The notes beneath the pieces were generated by a model, which had not been told where the DNA came from, made no database searches, and was given only the letters and a program-made list of their open reading frames with translations. Shown here piece after piece: positions 1 to 9,455 of a stretch of DNA of 64,000 nucleotides. Each line of letters opens with the position of its first letter. Position 1 is the stretch's first letter. The DNA comes from Pseudaquidulcibacter saccharophilus (lineage in GTDB: Bacteria; Pseudomonadota; Alphaproteobacteria; Caulobacterales; Aquidulcibacteraceae): NCBI RefSeq assembly GCF_019455445.1, contig NZ_JAHWUS010000001.1, positions 682,001-746,000 on the forward strand, written 5' to 3'. A program made the position numbers and the translations under genes.

Positions 1-1
1 A

Positions 2-184
2 ATATTCAAAGCCAGAGATGATTTGCGAGCGATGCTAAAAGAGGGCGGCAAACCACCTGAAGGTCGATTCTGGGAGTTGCGCTATCTTGAGGCAGTTGCT
101 GATTACCCGCCGCGACATGCTTCTGTAATGCTTGCATGGGAAGCTGCTTGTGCAATTTTTGACGAAATGTTTGCAAAAGAATAA
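2..184 (+). CDS. Fe-S cluster assembly scaffold protein (NifU/IscU-like), C-terminal part
   Basis: An open frame enters from the left edge and stops with TAA, giving about 60 residues of a C-terminus. The segment WELRYLEAVADYPPRHASVM resembles the end of the alphaproteobacterial NifU/IscU-like scaffold proteins, which finish with a short helix after a YPxRHxSVML-type motif. That family assembles iron-sulfur clusters on conserved cysteines, but the cysteine-bearing part is outside the window, so the assignment rests on this tail and on context: in many alphaproteobacteria the scaffold gene directly precedes yidD and thrS, as here. Residue numbering and start cannot be given. Moderately sure. 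Confidence 0.6.
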   Translation: MFKARDDLRAMLKEGGKPPEGRFWELRYLEAVADYPPRHASVMLAWEAACAIFDEMFAKE

Positions 185-338
185 TATTTGTATTATAGGC
201 GTTTTTCATGCCAATAGCGTTCTTATATACATCTACAACAACCACTACCGCTTAATGCCGGCGGCGTTGTGTGGGCGCGTCGCAAGCGGCAGGTAATTCC
301 CACAAAAAACGCTTCAAATTCAAAACAAAGGGTTAGTT

Positions 339-746
339 TTGACTGATACTAGTAATAATGGCAAAGTCACAATACCTGCCTTGTTATTACTGGGTTTATA
401 TCGGCTTTATAAAATTTTTCTGTCACCTTTAATTGGTAATCAATGTCGCTATCTGCCAACATGTTCGGATTATGCGGCCGATTGTGTTAGAAAGCATGGT
501 GCATGGAAAGGGGCATGGATGGGATTTGCAAGGGTTTGCAGATGTCATCCGAAAGGTGGTCATGGTTTTGATCCTGCACCTGAAACTGCGCCGGTGGCGA
601 AATGGTATAAACCATGGGATTATGGTGATTGGGATAATCGGTTCAGGGACCCAAAAGACTATAAACCACCTAAAGACTTAAAACCAAAAGAATTTGAAAA
701 TTTAAATAAATCACTTCAAGAAGAACAAAATATAGAGAAGCAATAA
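339..746 (+). CDS. yidD: YidD, membrane protein insertion efficiency factor
   Basis: A 135-residue YidD-family protein. The family is a small amphipathic inner-membrane protein that assists YidC/Sec-dependent membrane insertion. Seen here are a hydrophobic N-terminal stretch (about residues 12-28), the signature [13 protein letters not shown] (about 34-46) and [13 protein letters not shown] (about 67-79), with the conserved cysteines in place. The family is usually 70-90 residues; this one has a charged tail of about 50 residues rich in Lys, Asp and Pro. The start is TTG, with AAGGG a few bases upstream and no ATG nearby in frame. Its TAA overlaps the ATG of thrS in TAATG, so the two genes are probably translationally coupled. 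Confidence 0.93.
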   Translation: MTDTSNNGKVTIPALLLLGLYRLYKIFLSPLIGNQCRYLPTCSDYAADCVRKHGAWKGAWMGFARVCRCHPKGGHGFDPAPETAPVAKWYKPWDYGDWDNRFRDPKDYKPPKDLKPKEFENLNKSLQEEQNIEKQ

Positions 747-2680
747 TGTTTGAATTAAAATTTCCAGATGGCGCCATACGTCAATATGAAAATAATATCT
801 CCCCATTAGAAATTGCCGAAGGCATTTCAAAATCACTTGCAAAGCGTGTGGTTGGGGCAAAAATCGACGGACAAGTTTGGGATTTATCGCGCCCAATCGA
901 ACCCAAAGATACTCCACAAACATTTGAATTAATCAACCGTGATAGTGATGATGGCCTTGAAATTATTCGCCACGATGCAGCACATATTATGGCGCAAGCA
1001 GTACAGGAATTATTCCCTGATACTCAAATCACAATTGGCCCATCAATCGAAGATGGCTATTATTATGATTTTGTACGCGAAGATAAATTTTCGACTGATG
1101 ATTTCGAAAAAATCGAAGCTAAAATGCGTGAAATCGTTGATCGTGATTTACCAATCGTCCGTGAGGAATGGGACCGCGAAGTAGCAATTAAACATTTCAA
1201 TGAAATCGGTGAAATTTACAAAGCAAAAATCATCGAGGAAATCATCCCAGAAGGTGAAACCCTTACTGTTTATAAACAAGGTGACAATTGGAAAGATTTG
1301 TGCCGTGGACCGCATATGCCGTCCACTGGTCGTCTTGGTAAAGCCTTTAAATTGATGAAGCTTGCGGGGGCATATTGGCGTGGCGATGCAAAGAATGCAC
1401 AGCTTCAGCGTATTTATGGTACTGCATGGGCCGATGAAAAAGGTCTTAAAGATTATTTGGTTCGCCTTGAAGAAGCCGAAAAACGTGACCACCGTAAATT
1501 GGGTCGTCAATTAAACCTATTCCATATGCAAGAAGAAGCAAAAGGCATGGTTTTCTGGCATCCAAAAGGTTGGACCATGTATCGTGCGCTTGAAAACTAT
1601 ATTCGTCGTAAAATTGAAGCTTCTGATTATGTTGAGGTTAAAACCCCACAATTGATGGATAAAACCCTGTGGGAAAAATCTGGACATTGGGAAAAATTTG
1701 GCCACGCAATGTTTACTTGTGAGACTGTTGAAGAAGAAATTCTGGCGGTTAAACCAATGAACTGCCCGGGGCATGTCCAAATCTTTAACCAAGGGCAAAA
1801 ATCATATCGTGATTTGCCATTACGTATGGCGGAAATGGGTTGTTGTCACCGTTTTGAACCATCTGGTGGTTTGCACGGTATTATGCGTGTGCGTAACTTT
1901 ACCCAAGATGATGGCCACATTTTCTGTCGTGTTGATCAGATTTACTCGGAAACTAAGGATTTTTGCGAACTTTTACGCACCGTTTATAATGATTTGGGCG
2001 TAGAGCTTCATTCGGTTAAACTTGCACTTCGTCCTGATGTTCGGGCGGGATCTGATGAAACTTGGGATTATGCCGAAAAGATGCTTAAAGAAGCAGCCGA
2101 GGCGGCAGGAGAAATCGTAGAATTGCTTCCTAATGAAGGTGCATTCTATGGCCCTAAGCTTGAGTTCCATTTGAAAGATGCGATCGGTCGTACATGGCAA
2201 TGTGGCACTTTACAGCTTGATTTTGTGTTGCCTGAACGCCTTGATGCCGAATATACTGGTGAAGATGGTCAAAAGCACCGCCCTGTAATGCTTCACCGTG
2301 CAATTTTGGGAACATTTGAACGTTTCTTGGGTATCCTAATTGAAAACCATGCCGGTAATTTCCCAATGTGGCTTGCCCCAGTGCAGGTAGTGGTTGCCAA
2401 TATCACCTCTGATTCAGAACAATATGCAAAAGACGTTTGCCACAAATTGCGTGCTGCTGGCATTCGCGCTGAAACTGATGTGCGTAATGAAAAAATCAAC
2501 TTTAAAATCCGTGAGCATTCTTTGCAAAAAGTTCCTGTTATTGCAGTTGTTGGTTCGCGTGAAGCCGCAGAGGGCAAGGTTGCGCTTCGCCGTTTTGGTT
2601 CACAGGCACAAGAAATCTTGTCACTTGAAGAGGCAATGGCGATGCTTTCAACAGAAAGCCTGCCACCAGATATGAAATAG
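746..2680 (+). CDS. thrS: Threonine-tRNA ligase
   Basis: A full-length 644-residue class II threonyl-tRNA synthetase, charging tRNA-Thr with threonine in the cytoplasm. Domains in order: TGS (1-62), the editing domain with HDAAH near residue 76 and CRGPH near 186, the class II catalytic core with the zinc-ligand motif MNCPGH near 338 and the motif 2 segment CHRFEPSGG near 370, and the C-terminal anticodon-binding domain. The length matches bacterial ThrS. The start codon overlaps the yidD stop. No T-box or other leader is visible, because the upstream base is coding sequence. Confidence 0.98.
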   Translation: MFELKFPDGAIRQYENNISPLEIAEGISKSLAKRVVGAKIDGQVWDLSRPIEPKDTPQTFELINRDSDDGLEIIRHDAAHIMAQAVQELFPDTQITIGPSIEDGYYYDFVREDKFSTDDFEKIEAKMREIVDRDLPIVREEWDREVAIKHFNEIGEIYKAKIIEEIIPEGETLTVYKQGDNWKDLCRGPHMPSTGRLGKAFKLMKLAGAYWRGDAKNAQLQRIYGTAWADEKGLKDYLVRLEEAEKRDHRKLGRQLNLFHMQEEAKGMVFWHPKGWTMYRALENYIRRKIEASDYVEVKTPQLMDKTLWEKSGHWEKFGHAMFTCETVEEEILAVKPMNCPGHVQIFNQGQKSYRDLPLRMAEMGCCHRFEPSGGLHGIMRVRNFTQDDGHIFCRVDQIYSETKDFCELLRTVYNDLGVELHSVKLALRPDVRAGSDETWDYAEKMLKEAAEAAGEIVELLPNEGAFYGPKLEFHLKDAIGRTWQCGTLQLDFVLPERLDAEYTGEDGQKHRPVMLHRAILGTFERFLGILIENHAGNFPMWLAPVQVVVANITSDSEQYAKDVCHKLRAAGIRAETDVRNEKINFKIREHSLQKVPVIAVVGSREAAEGKVALRRFGSQAQEILSLEEAMAMLSTESLPPDMK

Positions 2681-2692
2681 GCTTAGAATATA

Positions 2693-3931
2693 ATGGTGAA
2701 ATCTACTCAAAAGGGTGCAATTGCTGGTGTTACTGGCATCGGGCTTGGTCTTATGACTTTGTTTGGTGGCGTTGATATTCCGACATTGGCGGCAATAACT
2801 TCAATTTGGGCATTGATTGTAGCCATTGTACAAGGCGGTATTATTGATGTGATAAAGGGCGTGTTAAAGCGCCCTTTTTCATCAATGTTTTTTATTGCTG
2901 CCCTTACTTATCTTGTGCTTACCCGCATTAATCAGGCCGAAGTTTTAAATGAAACGGCACGTAGTCTTTTGGTGGGGGTATTGTTTTTGCCGTTTTTGTC
3001 ATGGGCCTTTATGACAGGTAATGCAGAAGATAAAAAAATCGCGGGGCGGGGCCTGATTGCGGGCTTTGTATTTGCCGCGGTTTTATTATCATATGAGGCT
3101 GTGAGTGGTTATCAGTTATACCATCTTGCTGTCCCACACCAAGATCCACTAGAAATGGAGCGTAATCTAGGGCGCGGGGCATATATACTTATTATAATGC
3201 TATTCCCTGTGCTTCTGACGATAAAAGCGCAGCATTTAGACATTAAGCTTAAGATTTTTGTGATTGTAGCCGCTATTTTTCTCTCAACCCGTTTTGGGAT
3301 TGATTTGAATATAATAACTATTGCTGTTGCAGGCATTGTTTACGGCTTGGCATTGGTTTTTCCAAGGGTGGCAATCATTTCTGTAAATCTGGTTGCAAGT
3401 TTTTTAATTGCATTTGCGCCATTCATTTATGAAATAATTGCCAAGTTTGCAAAGTCTTTGTGGACACCAGATACAATTCCATTGTCATATGGTCGCCGTG
3501 CCGATATGTGGCTTTACGCAATTGATCGTATAAAAGAAAAGCCAATTTGGGGCTGGGGTCTGGATGCAGCAAAGACTTTTAATCAACCTATAAAATGGCG
3601 TGGCTTTGATTGGACCGTACTTCAAATGCACCCGCATTCTGCACCGTTGAATTTGTGGTTAGAAGGTGGCGCAGTTGGGGCGCTTTTGTTTGTTGTTGCA
3701 ATTAATTCTGGTAGCATTTGGTTGCTTCGTTCTGTTGGTAAAAACCGTGAACTTGCGGCGACGATTTCCGCAAGCTTGACTGCAATCATTTTTGGTTGGG
3801 CGGTGACATATGGTGCATGGCAACAATGGCTTTGGGTTTGTCTGTTCTTTGCGATTATTTATCCATTCTTGAACGATATGCCCAAGCAAAGGTCAAAAAA
3901 GGCATCCGAGGAATTACAAGAAATTGTCTGA
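2693..3931 (+). CDS. O-antigen ligase/polymerase-like membrane protein (Wzy/WaaL family)
   Basis: A 412-residue protein with about ten hydrophobic segments and a hydrophilic loop at about residues 265-330 carrying RADMWLYAIDRIKEKPIWGW and HPHSAPLNLWLEGG. These match the Wzy_C/O-antigen ligase pattern, in which the periplasmic loop transfers an undecaprenyl-linked glycan. The family covers WaaL ligases, Wzy polymerases and protein O-oligosaccharyltransferases, and the sequence alone does not separate them. It begins 12 bases after thrS and overlaps a GT2 glycosyltransferase by 8 bases, so surface-glycan assembly is the likely role. No flippase or sugar-nucleotide gene lies nearby. Confidence 0.8.
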   Translation: MVKSTQKGAIAGVTGIGLGLMTLFGGVDIPTLAAITSIWALIVAIVQGGIIDVIKGVLKRPFSSMFFIAALTYLVLTRINQAEVLNETARSLLVGVLFLPFLSWAFMTGNAEDKKIAGRGLIAGFVFAAVLLSYEAVSGYQLYHLAVPHQDPLEMERNLGRGAYILIIMLFPVLLTIKAQHLDIKLKIFVIVAAIFLSTRFGIDLNIITIAVAGIVYGLALVFPRVAIISVNLVASFLIAFAPFIYEIIAKFAKSLWTPDTIPLSYGRRADMWLYAIDRIKEKPIWGWGLDAAKTFNQPIKWRGFDWTVLQMHPHSAPLNLWLEGGAVGALLFVVAINSGSIWLLRSVGKNRELAATISASLTAIIFGWAVTYGAWQQWLWVCLFFAIIYPFLNDMPKQRSKKASEELQEIV

Positions 3932-4754
3932 TAATAAACGCATTAGCATTATAATCGTAACATACCACACTGGTGATGCGGTTTTTGACGCTATTAATTC
4001 TGCGCTTTTGCAAGATGCTTTTGAGATAATTGTGGTTGATAATGGTAATGATGACGGCACACGCTGTCGGTTGCAACAAATGTCAATTGATACACCAAAT
4101 CTAACCTATATAATTAATAATGAAAATATTGGCTTTGGTGCGGCATGTAACAAAGGGGCAAAGGCTTCAAAAGGTGAAATACTGGTCTTCTTAAATCCCG
4201 ATGCGAAATTAGAAGAAAATGCGCTTTTTGAAATGGAAAAAACTGCCCCTAATCAAATTATGGGTGGTTTAATAAAAAACCATGATGGTATTGAGCAAAG
4301 GGGCGCACGCCGCAATGAATTAACCCTTAAAAATGCAATCTTTGCCTTTATGGGAATTAAAGATGAATTCAACCTTGATAAAAACCCGATGCCAAATGAA
4401 ATAACGCCAGTTGCCAATATAAGTGGGGCATTTTTTGCAATCCATAGGTCAGACTTCAAAAATCTTAAAGGTTTTGATGAAAAGTTTTTCCTGCATGTTG
4501 AAGATATTGATATTTGTACAAGGTTTAAAAAAGCGGGGGGCGATGTTGTTTTTAACCCCAACGCCCAAGCATTCCATATTGGTGGAACCTCCAAGGCATT
4601 AAAAATTCGGGTTGAATATTATAAATTTATGGGCTTTGGAAGATTTTTTATAAAAAACGGCAATTGGGGCGAAAAGATAGGCTTTTTATTTGTTGCGCCG
4701 TTTTTATTCTTGGCAATGATGTTTCGTGCAATAATATCGCAAAAACGCCATTAA
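3924..4754 (+). CDS. Family 2 glycosyltransferase
   Basis: A 276-residue GT-A fold glycosyltransferase. The N-terminus RISIIIVTYHTGDAV and IIVVDNGNDDGT form the nucleotide-sugar binding Rossmann-like half; FLNPDAKL (about residues 90-97) supplies a DxD-like metal site; EDIDICTRFKKAGG (about 192-205) is the ED motif expected for the catalytic base in rhamnosyltransferase-like GT2 enzymes. The C-terminus is hydrophobic and may lie against the membrane. The start is TTG, preceded by GAGGAA, and it overlaps the upstream polymerase/ligase gene by 8 bases. Both probably act on one surface polysaccharide; the sugar cannot be told. Confidence 0.88.
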   Translation: MSDNKRISIIIVTYHTGDAVFDAINSALLQDAFEIIVVDNGNDDGTRCRLQQMSIDTPNLTYIINNENIGFGAACNKGAKASKGEILVFLNPDAKLEENALFEMEKTAPNQIMGGLIKNHDGIEQRGARRNELTLKNAIFAFMGIKDEFNLDKNPMPNEITPVANISGAFFAIHRSDFKNLKGFDEKFFLHVEDIDICTRFKKAGGDVVFNPNAQAFHIGGTSKALKIRVEYYKFMGFGRFFIKNGNWGEKIGFLFVAPFLFLAMMFRAIISQKRH

Positions 4755-4796
4755 ATACTTGCTAAATCGGCAAAAATTGTTCATTTGCAAAATATC

Positions 4797-5537
4797 ATGA
4801 CCAATAAACAAGACGAAACCGATATTGCCCTTTTACGTGCCCGCATTGATGAAATTGATGCCGAAATTGCGCATCTTTTGGTGCGTCGTACGGAAATTGC
4901 GCAAAAGGTTGCATTTTCAAAAATTCAGGATGCAAAACTTGCAAATATTGAACTTGGTTTTGGTTGGCGTCCAAAGCGTGAAGTGGAGATAATTCGCGAA
5001 ATTTTACGGCGCGAACCCACATTGGGTCGGCGCCTTTCTTATATGGTCTGGCGGGCGATGATTACACGTAACCTCGCTAATCAAGCCCCGATGGAAGTGG
5101 TTTGTGTCGAAAGCTCGAATGCTGCAAGTCGTATGGGATTTGGCGCAGCGGTCGTTCCACAAATCGCCACCGATTGCGACAGTGCAATTAAAATTGCCTC
5201 AGAGAAGGAAAATATGATTCTTTCTTTGCCTTTCCCTGATGACAATCAGGATTGGTGGCAAAAACTATTGTTACCACAATATCAGGCATTAAAAATCAAC
5301 ATGGCTCTTCCGCATATTGAGGATGTTCAACCAGAGGCATTGTGCCTTGCCAAAATCACACCGCTTGAAACCGGCAATGATTATTCCTTAATCGCGGCGC
5401 CAAATGATAAAAATCTTGCTGGAAAAGTGGTTTCAAAATCTTCAAGTCATAATCTTTGGCTTTTAAAAGGGTTTCATGAAACCTTGGCTGATAATGCCAA
5501 CGGCATTTATTTCCTTGGCGCATATTCAATTGCCTAA
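4797..5537 (+). CDS. Chorismate mutase (AroQ type) with a C-terminal extension
   Basis: Residues about 8-95 form an AroQ-class helical chorismate mutase domain (chorismate to prephenate): LRARIDEIDAEIAHLLVRR, then KREVEIIREI and the closing helix LSYMVWRAMITRNL. Single-domain AroQ proteins are about 90-100 residues; this one continues for about 150 more of unrecognised sequence. I see no prephenate dehydratase or ACT motifs there. It sits just ahead of hisC and tyrC, so it most likely supplies prephenate for tyrosine and phenylalanine. The start is uncertain: an in-frame TTG lies 12 bases upstream at 4785, and neither codon has a convincing ribosome binding site. Confidence 0.85.
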   Translation: MTNKQDETDIALLRARIDEIDAEIAHLLVRRTEIAQKVAFSKIQDAKLANIELGFGWRPKREVEIIREILRREPTLGRRLSYMVWRAMITRNLANQAPMEVVCVESSNAASRMGFGAAVVPQIATDCDSAIKIASEKENMILSLPFPDDNQDWWQKLLLPQYQALKINMALPHIEDVQPEALCLAKITPLETGNDYSLIAAPNDKNLAGKVVSKSSSHNLWLLKGFHETLADNANGIYFLGAYSIA

Positions 5538-5587
5538 ATTTTTGTTTTTCTATATATGTTGCGCCATAAAATTTAACGGAAAAAATA

Positions 5588-6664
5588 ATGCGTCCACAAC
5601 CAATTAATAATATTATGGATATTGTGCCTTATAAAGGCGGGGAATCAAAAATCGCTGGCTTTGATAAGGTTCACAAGCTATCTTCAAACGAAAATCCACT
5701 GGAATGTTCGCCGCTTGCAAGACAAGCATTTATTGAAGAGGCACAAAACCTTCACGCATATCCTGATGGTGCGCACGTTAAATTACGTGAAGCAATCGCA
5801 ACCCGCTATGGCCTTGATGTAAATCGTATAATTTGCGGCAACGGATCTGATGAATTGTTTCAGCTTTTGGGGCGATCGTTTATTGCACCAGGTGATGAGA
5901 TTATTCAATCTGAATATGGTTTCCTTGCTTATGGCTTGTTGGCACAGCAGCAGGGTGCAAAGTGTATCTCTGCCAAGACCAAGGATTATGTGACTCAGGT
6001 TGATGCCATTATTGCTGCCATTACCCCAAAGACCAAGGCAATTTTCCTTGACAATCCATCAAACCCAACCGGAACTTATATCAGCTTTGATGAGGTAAAA
6101 CGTCTTCATGCTGCAATACCATCGAATATAATTTTGGTTCTTGATGCCGCATATGCTGAATATGTAAATAATAATGATTATTCGGCCGGCCTTGAATTGG
6201 CGGGCGAATTTGAAAATGTCATTATGACTCGTACATTCTCAAAAATTCATGGGCTTGCGGCGCTACGAATTGGCTGGGCATATGGTGCACGAAATATTAT
6301 TGATGCCATGAACCGCGTTCGTGACCCTTTTAATCTTAACTCTGCGGCTATTGCGGCAGGGGTTGCGGCATTAAACGACTACGAATTTGTTGCAGCTTCC
6401 AATGCCCATAATAGCAAATGGCTTGAGATTTTGAGCGCTGAATTCAATGATAATGGTTTTAAGGCAATTCCAAGTGTGACCAATTTCATAATGGTAGAGT
6501 TTGATAGTGAAAACACCGCCAACAGATTTGATGAGCATTTGAAATCATATGGCATAATTGCCCGTAAAATCGGTTCTTATAAATTATCACAAAATATACG
6601 TATTTCTATTGGCACAGATGAGGCCAACCAATTGCTTATAAAGGCGATGAAAGAGTTTAAATGA
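5588..6664 (+). CDS. hisC: Histidinol-phosphate/aromatic aminotransferase
   Basis: A 358-residue class I/II PLP-dependent aminotransferase of the HisC subgroup. Visible marks: KLSSNENPLECSP near the N-terminus, ICGNGSDELFQLL for the cofactor phosphate, DNPSNPTGTYI, VLDAAYAEY, and TRTFSKIHGLAALRIGW with the Schiff-base lysine at about residue 219. HisC converts imidazole-acetol phosphate and glutamate to histidinol phosphate. In Zymomonas the homologue linked to tyrC also transaminates aromatic keto acids, and the same neighbours here (chorismate mutase before, tyrC after) suggest that wider role. The stop overlaps the tyrC start in ATGA. Confidence 0.94.
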   Translation: MRPQPINNIMDIVPYKGGESKIAGFDKVHKLSSNENPLECSPLARQAFIEEAQNLHAYPDGAHVKLREAIATRYGLDVNRIICGNGSDELFQLLGRSFIAPGDEIIQSEYGFLAYGLLAQQQGAKCISAKTKDYVTQVDAIIAAITPKTKAIFLDNPSNPTGTYISFDEVKRLHAAIPSNIILVLDAAYAEYVNNNDYSAGLELAGEFENVIMTRTFSKIHGLAALRIGWAYGARNIIDAMNRVRDPFNLNSAAIAAGVAALNDYEFVAASNAHNSKWLEILSAEFNDNGFKAIPSVTNFIMVEFDSENTANRFDEHLKSYGIIARKIGSYKLSQNIRISIGTDEANQLLIKAMKEFK

Positions 6665-7566
6665 TGTTTGAAAAGCTCGCGATAATTGGTATCGGATTGA
6701 TTGGATCTTCTATTGCGCACAAAGTTAATGCGGAAAAACTTTCCAAGGAAACCGCGCTTTATGATGCATCTGAAACCGTGCGGGCGCGTGCCAAAGAGCT
6801 TGGATTGGGTGTGGTTTACGATAATTATACCCACCTTTTGCATGGCGCAGAATTGGTTATAATTTGTACGCCATCTGGGGTTATTGCCAATGTGGCGCAG
6901 GAAATTATGCCATATCTTGATAGCGGTGCGATTTTATCAGATGTGGGTTCGGTAAAAGGGGAAATTATTAAAAACATTACCCCTTTATTGCGCGATGATG
7001 TTTATTTTGTTCCCGGTCACCCACTTGCGGGTACAGAGTTTTCAGGACCTGACGCTGGTTTTGCAAGTTTGTTTGAAAATCGTTGGTCGATTATTTGTCC
7101 ACTTGATGATGAGCGTGCAGAATATAATGCCGCGCAAGAAAAATTGGTCAATTTTTGGAAAGCGTTGGGCGCAAATGTTGAAGTCATGAATGCACAGCGC
7201 CACGATATGGTTTTGGCGGTAACCTCACATATTCCGCATTTGATTGCTTTTACCATTGTTACGACTGCCGAAGATATTGAACATGTTACTGAATCCGAGG
7301 TGGTGCAATATTCTGCATCAGGTTTCCGTGACTTTACCCGTATTGCCGCATCAGATCCAACAATGTGGCGCGATGTCTTCCTTTTGAACAAAGATGCGAT
7401 TCTTGAGGTTTTAAGTCGCTTTTCAGAAGATCTAACTGCGCTTAAGCGCGCAATTCGTTGGGATGATGGGCAGCTTTTGTTTGATACAATCACCCGCGCC
7501 CGCAGAATGCGCAAAGAAGTTATCGATGCAGGACAAGATATTAATAAACCTAACTTCGGTAGGTGA
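6661..7566 (+). CDS. tyrC: Prephenate/cyclohexadienyl dehydrogenase
   Basis: A 301-residue NAD(P)-dependent TyrA-family dehydrogenase, oxidising prephenate and/or arogenate toward tyrosine. The dinucleotide fold begins with AIIGIGLIGSSIA (about residues 7-19); DVGSVKG and FVPGHPLAGTEFSGPDAG are the family signature around the active-site histidine; SHIPHLIAF lies in the helical C-terminal half. There is no fused mutase or ACT domain, so feedback control by tyrosine is not evident. ATGA overlap with hisC implies coupled translation. A second ATG lies directly after the first, at 6664. The substrate split (prephenate or arogenate) cannot be read from sequence. Confidence 0.92.
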   Translation: MMFEKLAIIGIGLIGSSIAHKVNAEKLSKETALYDASETVRARAKELGLGVVYDNYTHLLHGAELVIICTPSGVIANVAQEIMPYLDSGAILSDVGSVKGEIIKNITPLLRDDVYFVPGHPLAGTEFSGPDAGFASLFENRWSIICPLDDERAEYNAAQEKLVNFWKALGANVEVMNAQRHDMVLAVTSHIPHLIAFTIVTTAEDIEHVTESEVVQYSASGFRDFTRIAASDPTMWRDVFLLNKDAILEVLSRFSEDLTALKRAIRWDDGQLLFDTITRARRMRKEVIDAGQDINKPNFGR

Positions 7567-7826
7567 TTGTAAATATTGTTATTACTTGAAATCGATTGCT
7601 TATCAATTACTTAGGTAAAATTAGCGTGGTGAATGCTATAAAAACCCTACTAATACTATGTAATTATTGTTTATATTGCACATTGGTTTTTGTTAATGCT
7701 TCATTCATATTGCTATGAGTTAAATTATAATTCATACTAAAAAAGGACTTACTTGCGATATTTTAATTGTTGCATTTAGAATATTATAATGTATGGACTT
7801 ATAAAAATATAAATTTGTGGTTAGAT
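7567..7826 (+). other. AT-rich intergenic region
   Basis: About 260 very AT-rich bases between tyrC and the flavin reductase. I see no RNA gene or convincing terminator. A small hairpin, ACCTA and TAGGT around a TTCG-containing loop at 7548-7564, overlaps the tyrC end, but no T run follows it. Confidence 0.5.
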
Positions 7827-8471
7827 ATGAAATTAAATATTATTATTACTTCGACCCGTCCAAATAGGGTAAGCCCTTGCATAGGTAAGTGGTTTTACGA
7901 AGTTGCAAGGCAGAATAACAACGGTCTTCAGGTGGTTTTAACTGATTTGGCAGATGTGAATTTGCCATTGCTTGATGAGCCATATCACCCGTCAAAGCAT
8001 CAATATCTTCATGAGCATACTAAAATATGGTCAAATATTATTGAAACATCTGATGCGTTTGTCTTTATTTTGCCGGAATATAATTCATGTGCACCGCCAT
8101 CATTTGTTAATGCAATCGATTATTTATATAATGAATGGAATTTCAAGCCCGTTGGTTTTGTTGGTTACGGTGCAATTAATGGCGGCCGTCACTCTGTTGA
8201 CAATGCAAAGAACCTTATGGAAGCGGTAATGGCGCTTCCGGTTGAACAATCCGTAATTATTGAACATGCGGTTGACCAAATGAGCGATGACAAATTTATC
8301 GCCAAAGATACGCAAATAAGTGCGGCAAAGCGCATGATTGAAAGCATTGCTGTCGTCGCCTCCGAGCTACGCGAAATGCGCACCCCGGGCAATATAGAAG
8401 CGGTTAAGAAAGTGTCGTGGAACAAATTCTCGCCTTGGCACGCAGATATTCTTTCTCAAGCCGGTCAGTAA
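7827..8471 (+). CDS. NADPH-dependent FMN reductase family protein
   Basis: A flavodoxin-fold reductase of about 214 residues from the ATG chosen here. STRPNRVSPCIGKWF near the N-terminus is the FMN-phosphate loop; FILPEYNSCAPPSFVNAIDYL is the PEYN signature; GFVGYGAINGGRHSVDN is the conserved glycine-rich segment. Such enzymes reduce flavins, quinones or azo dyes with NAD(P)H; the substrate is unknown. An in-frame ATG at 7767 would add 20 residues unlike the family, so 7827 is preferred. The last 68 bases overlap the 3' end of the convergent nitronate monooxygenase-like gene. Confidence 0.88.
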   Translation: MKLNIIITSTRPNRVSPCIGKWFYEVARQNNNGLQVVLTDLADVNLPLLDEPYHPSKHQYLHEHTKIWSNIIETSDAFVFILPEYNSCAPPSFVNAIDYLYNEWNFKPVGFVGYGAINGGRHSVDNAKNLMEAVMALPVEQSVIIEHAVDQMSDDKFIAKDTQISAAKRMIESIAVVASELREMRTPGNIEAVKKVSWNKFSPWHADILSQAGQ

Positions 8472-9366
8472 TTTTGGCAATTGGTGCGATTTCTTTGATT
8501 GCGCCAATCCCTTGACCCGAACCCCAGATATCTTTCCACGCTTTTGCGCCCGTTGCCGCCGCACCAAAATCCATTTTGCTTTTGTCGGCATCGGGAAGGT
8601 TATCAGGATCAAGCCCAGATTTTGTAATTGATGGCTTTAGATAATTACCATGAATTCCAGTGAAATAATTGGAATAAACAATATCATTGGCATTAGAATC
8701 AACAATCATTTGTTTATATTCATCTGCGGCGCGCGCTTCGTTGGATGCAATGAATACAGACCCGGCATAGGCAACATCCGCACCCATCGCCTGTGCTGCC
8801 AAAATAGCGTCACCTGTGGCGATTGCACCAGATAGTGCAAGTGGGCCATCAAACCATTCACGAATTTCTTGAATAAGCGCAAAGGGGGATAATGTTCCCG
8901 CATGGCCGCCCGCACCGGCAGCAACAGCAATCAGACCATCCGCACCTTTTGAGATTGCCGATTTGGCGTGGCGGTTGTTTATAATATCGTGCATAACCAC
9001 GCCGCCGTATGAATGAATGGCATCATTAACCATTGGCACAGCACCAAGCGAAGTAATCACAAGCGGAACTTTGTATTTAACGCATGCCTCAACATCATGT
9101 TGCAAGCGGGCATTTGAATTATGGACGATTTGATTAACGCCAAATGGTGCGGCGGGTTTATCAGGATTTTGGGCATTATAATTACCCAATGTGTCGGTAA
9201 TTTCATCCAGCCACTCATGAAGCTGTGCTTCGGGGCGTGCATTAAGCGCAGGGAAGGTGCCAATTATGCCCGATTTACATTGCTCAATCACCATTTTTGG
9301 ATTGGAAATAATAAACATCGGTGAGCCAATGAGCGGCAAACGAAGATTTTTGAATAATTGGTGCAT
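8404..9366 (-). CDS. Nitronate monooxygenase-like flavoenzyme
   Basis: A 320-residue TIM-barrel protein of the 2-nitropropane dioxygenase/nitronate monooxygenase family, FMN-dependent. Visible: LPLIGSPMFIISNP at the N-terminus, VVMHDIINNRHAKSAI, GLIAVAAGAGGHAGTLSPFA (phosphate-binding glycine loop with the HAG motif) and GADVAYAGSVFIAS. These enzymes oxidise nitronates or act as NADH:quinone reductases, so the substrate is open. The ATG at 9366 is favoured over one at 9375, because AAGGGATGG abuts the earlier codon but is well placed for the later. The gene is convergent with the flavin reductase and overlaps its last codons by 68 bases. Confidence 0.88.
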   Translation of the reverse strand: MHQLFKNLRLPLIGSPMFIISNPKMVIEQCKSGIIGTFPALNARPEAQLHEWLDEITDTLGNYNAQNPDKPAAPFGVNQIVHNSNARLQHDVEACVKYKVPLVITSLGAVPMVNDAIHSYGGVVMHDIINNRHAKSAISKGADGLIAVAAGAGGHAGTLSPFALIQEIREWFDGPLALSGAIATGDAILAAQAMGADVAYAGSVFIASNEARAADEYKQMIVDSNANDIVYSNYFTGIHGNYLKPSITKSGLDPDNLPDADKSKMDFGAAATGAKAWKDIWGSGQGIGAIKEIAPIAKITDRLEKEYLRAKARICSTTLS

Positions 9367-9455
9367 GTTTTCCATCCCTTATGCTTTTATAGGATAATAG
9401 AGGAGGGGGAGTGGAAATGTCAAACGATTGTTTGAATTTGGCGGCAATTTTAAAA

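Noticed and set aside
185-338. G/C-rich patch before yidD considered as an RNA gene
   Set aside because: No cloverleaf or conserved stem pattern could be drawn; left as a plain intergenic stretch.
7548-7564. Hairpin with TTCG loop at the tyrC stop
   Set aside because: The stem is short with a bulge and no T run follows, so it is not supported as a terminator.
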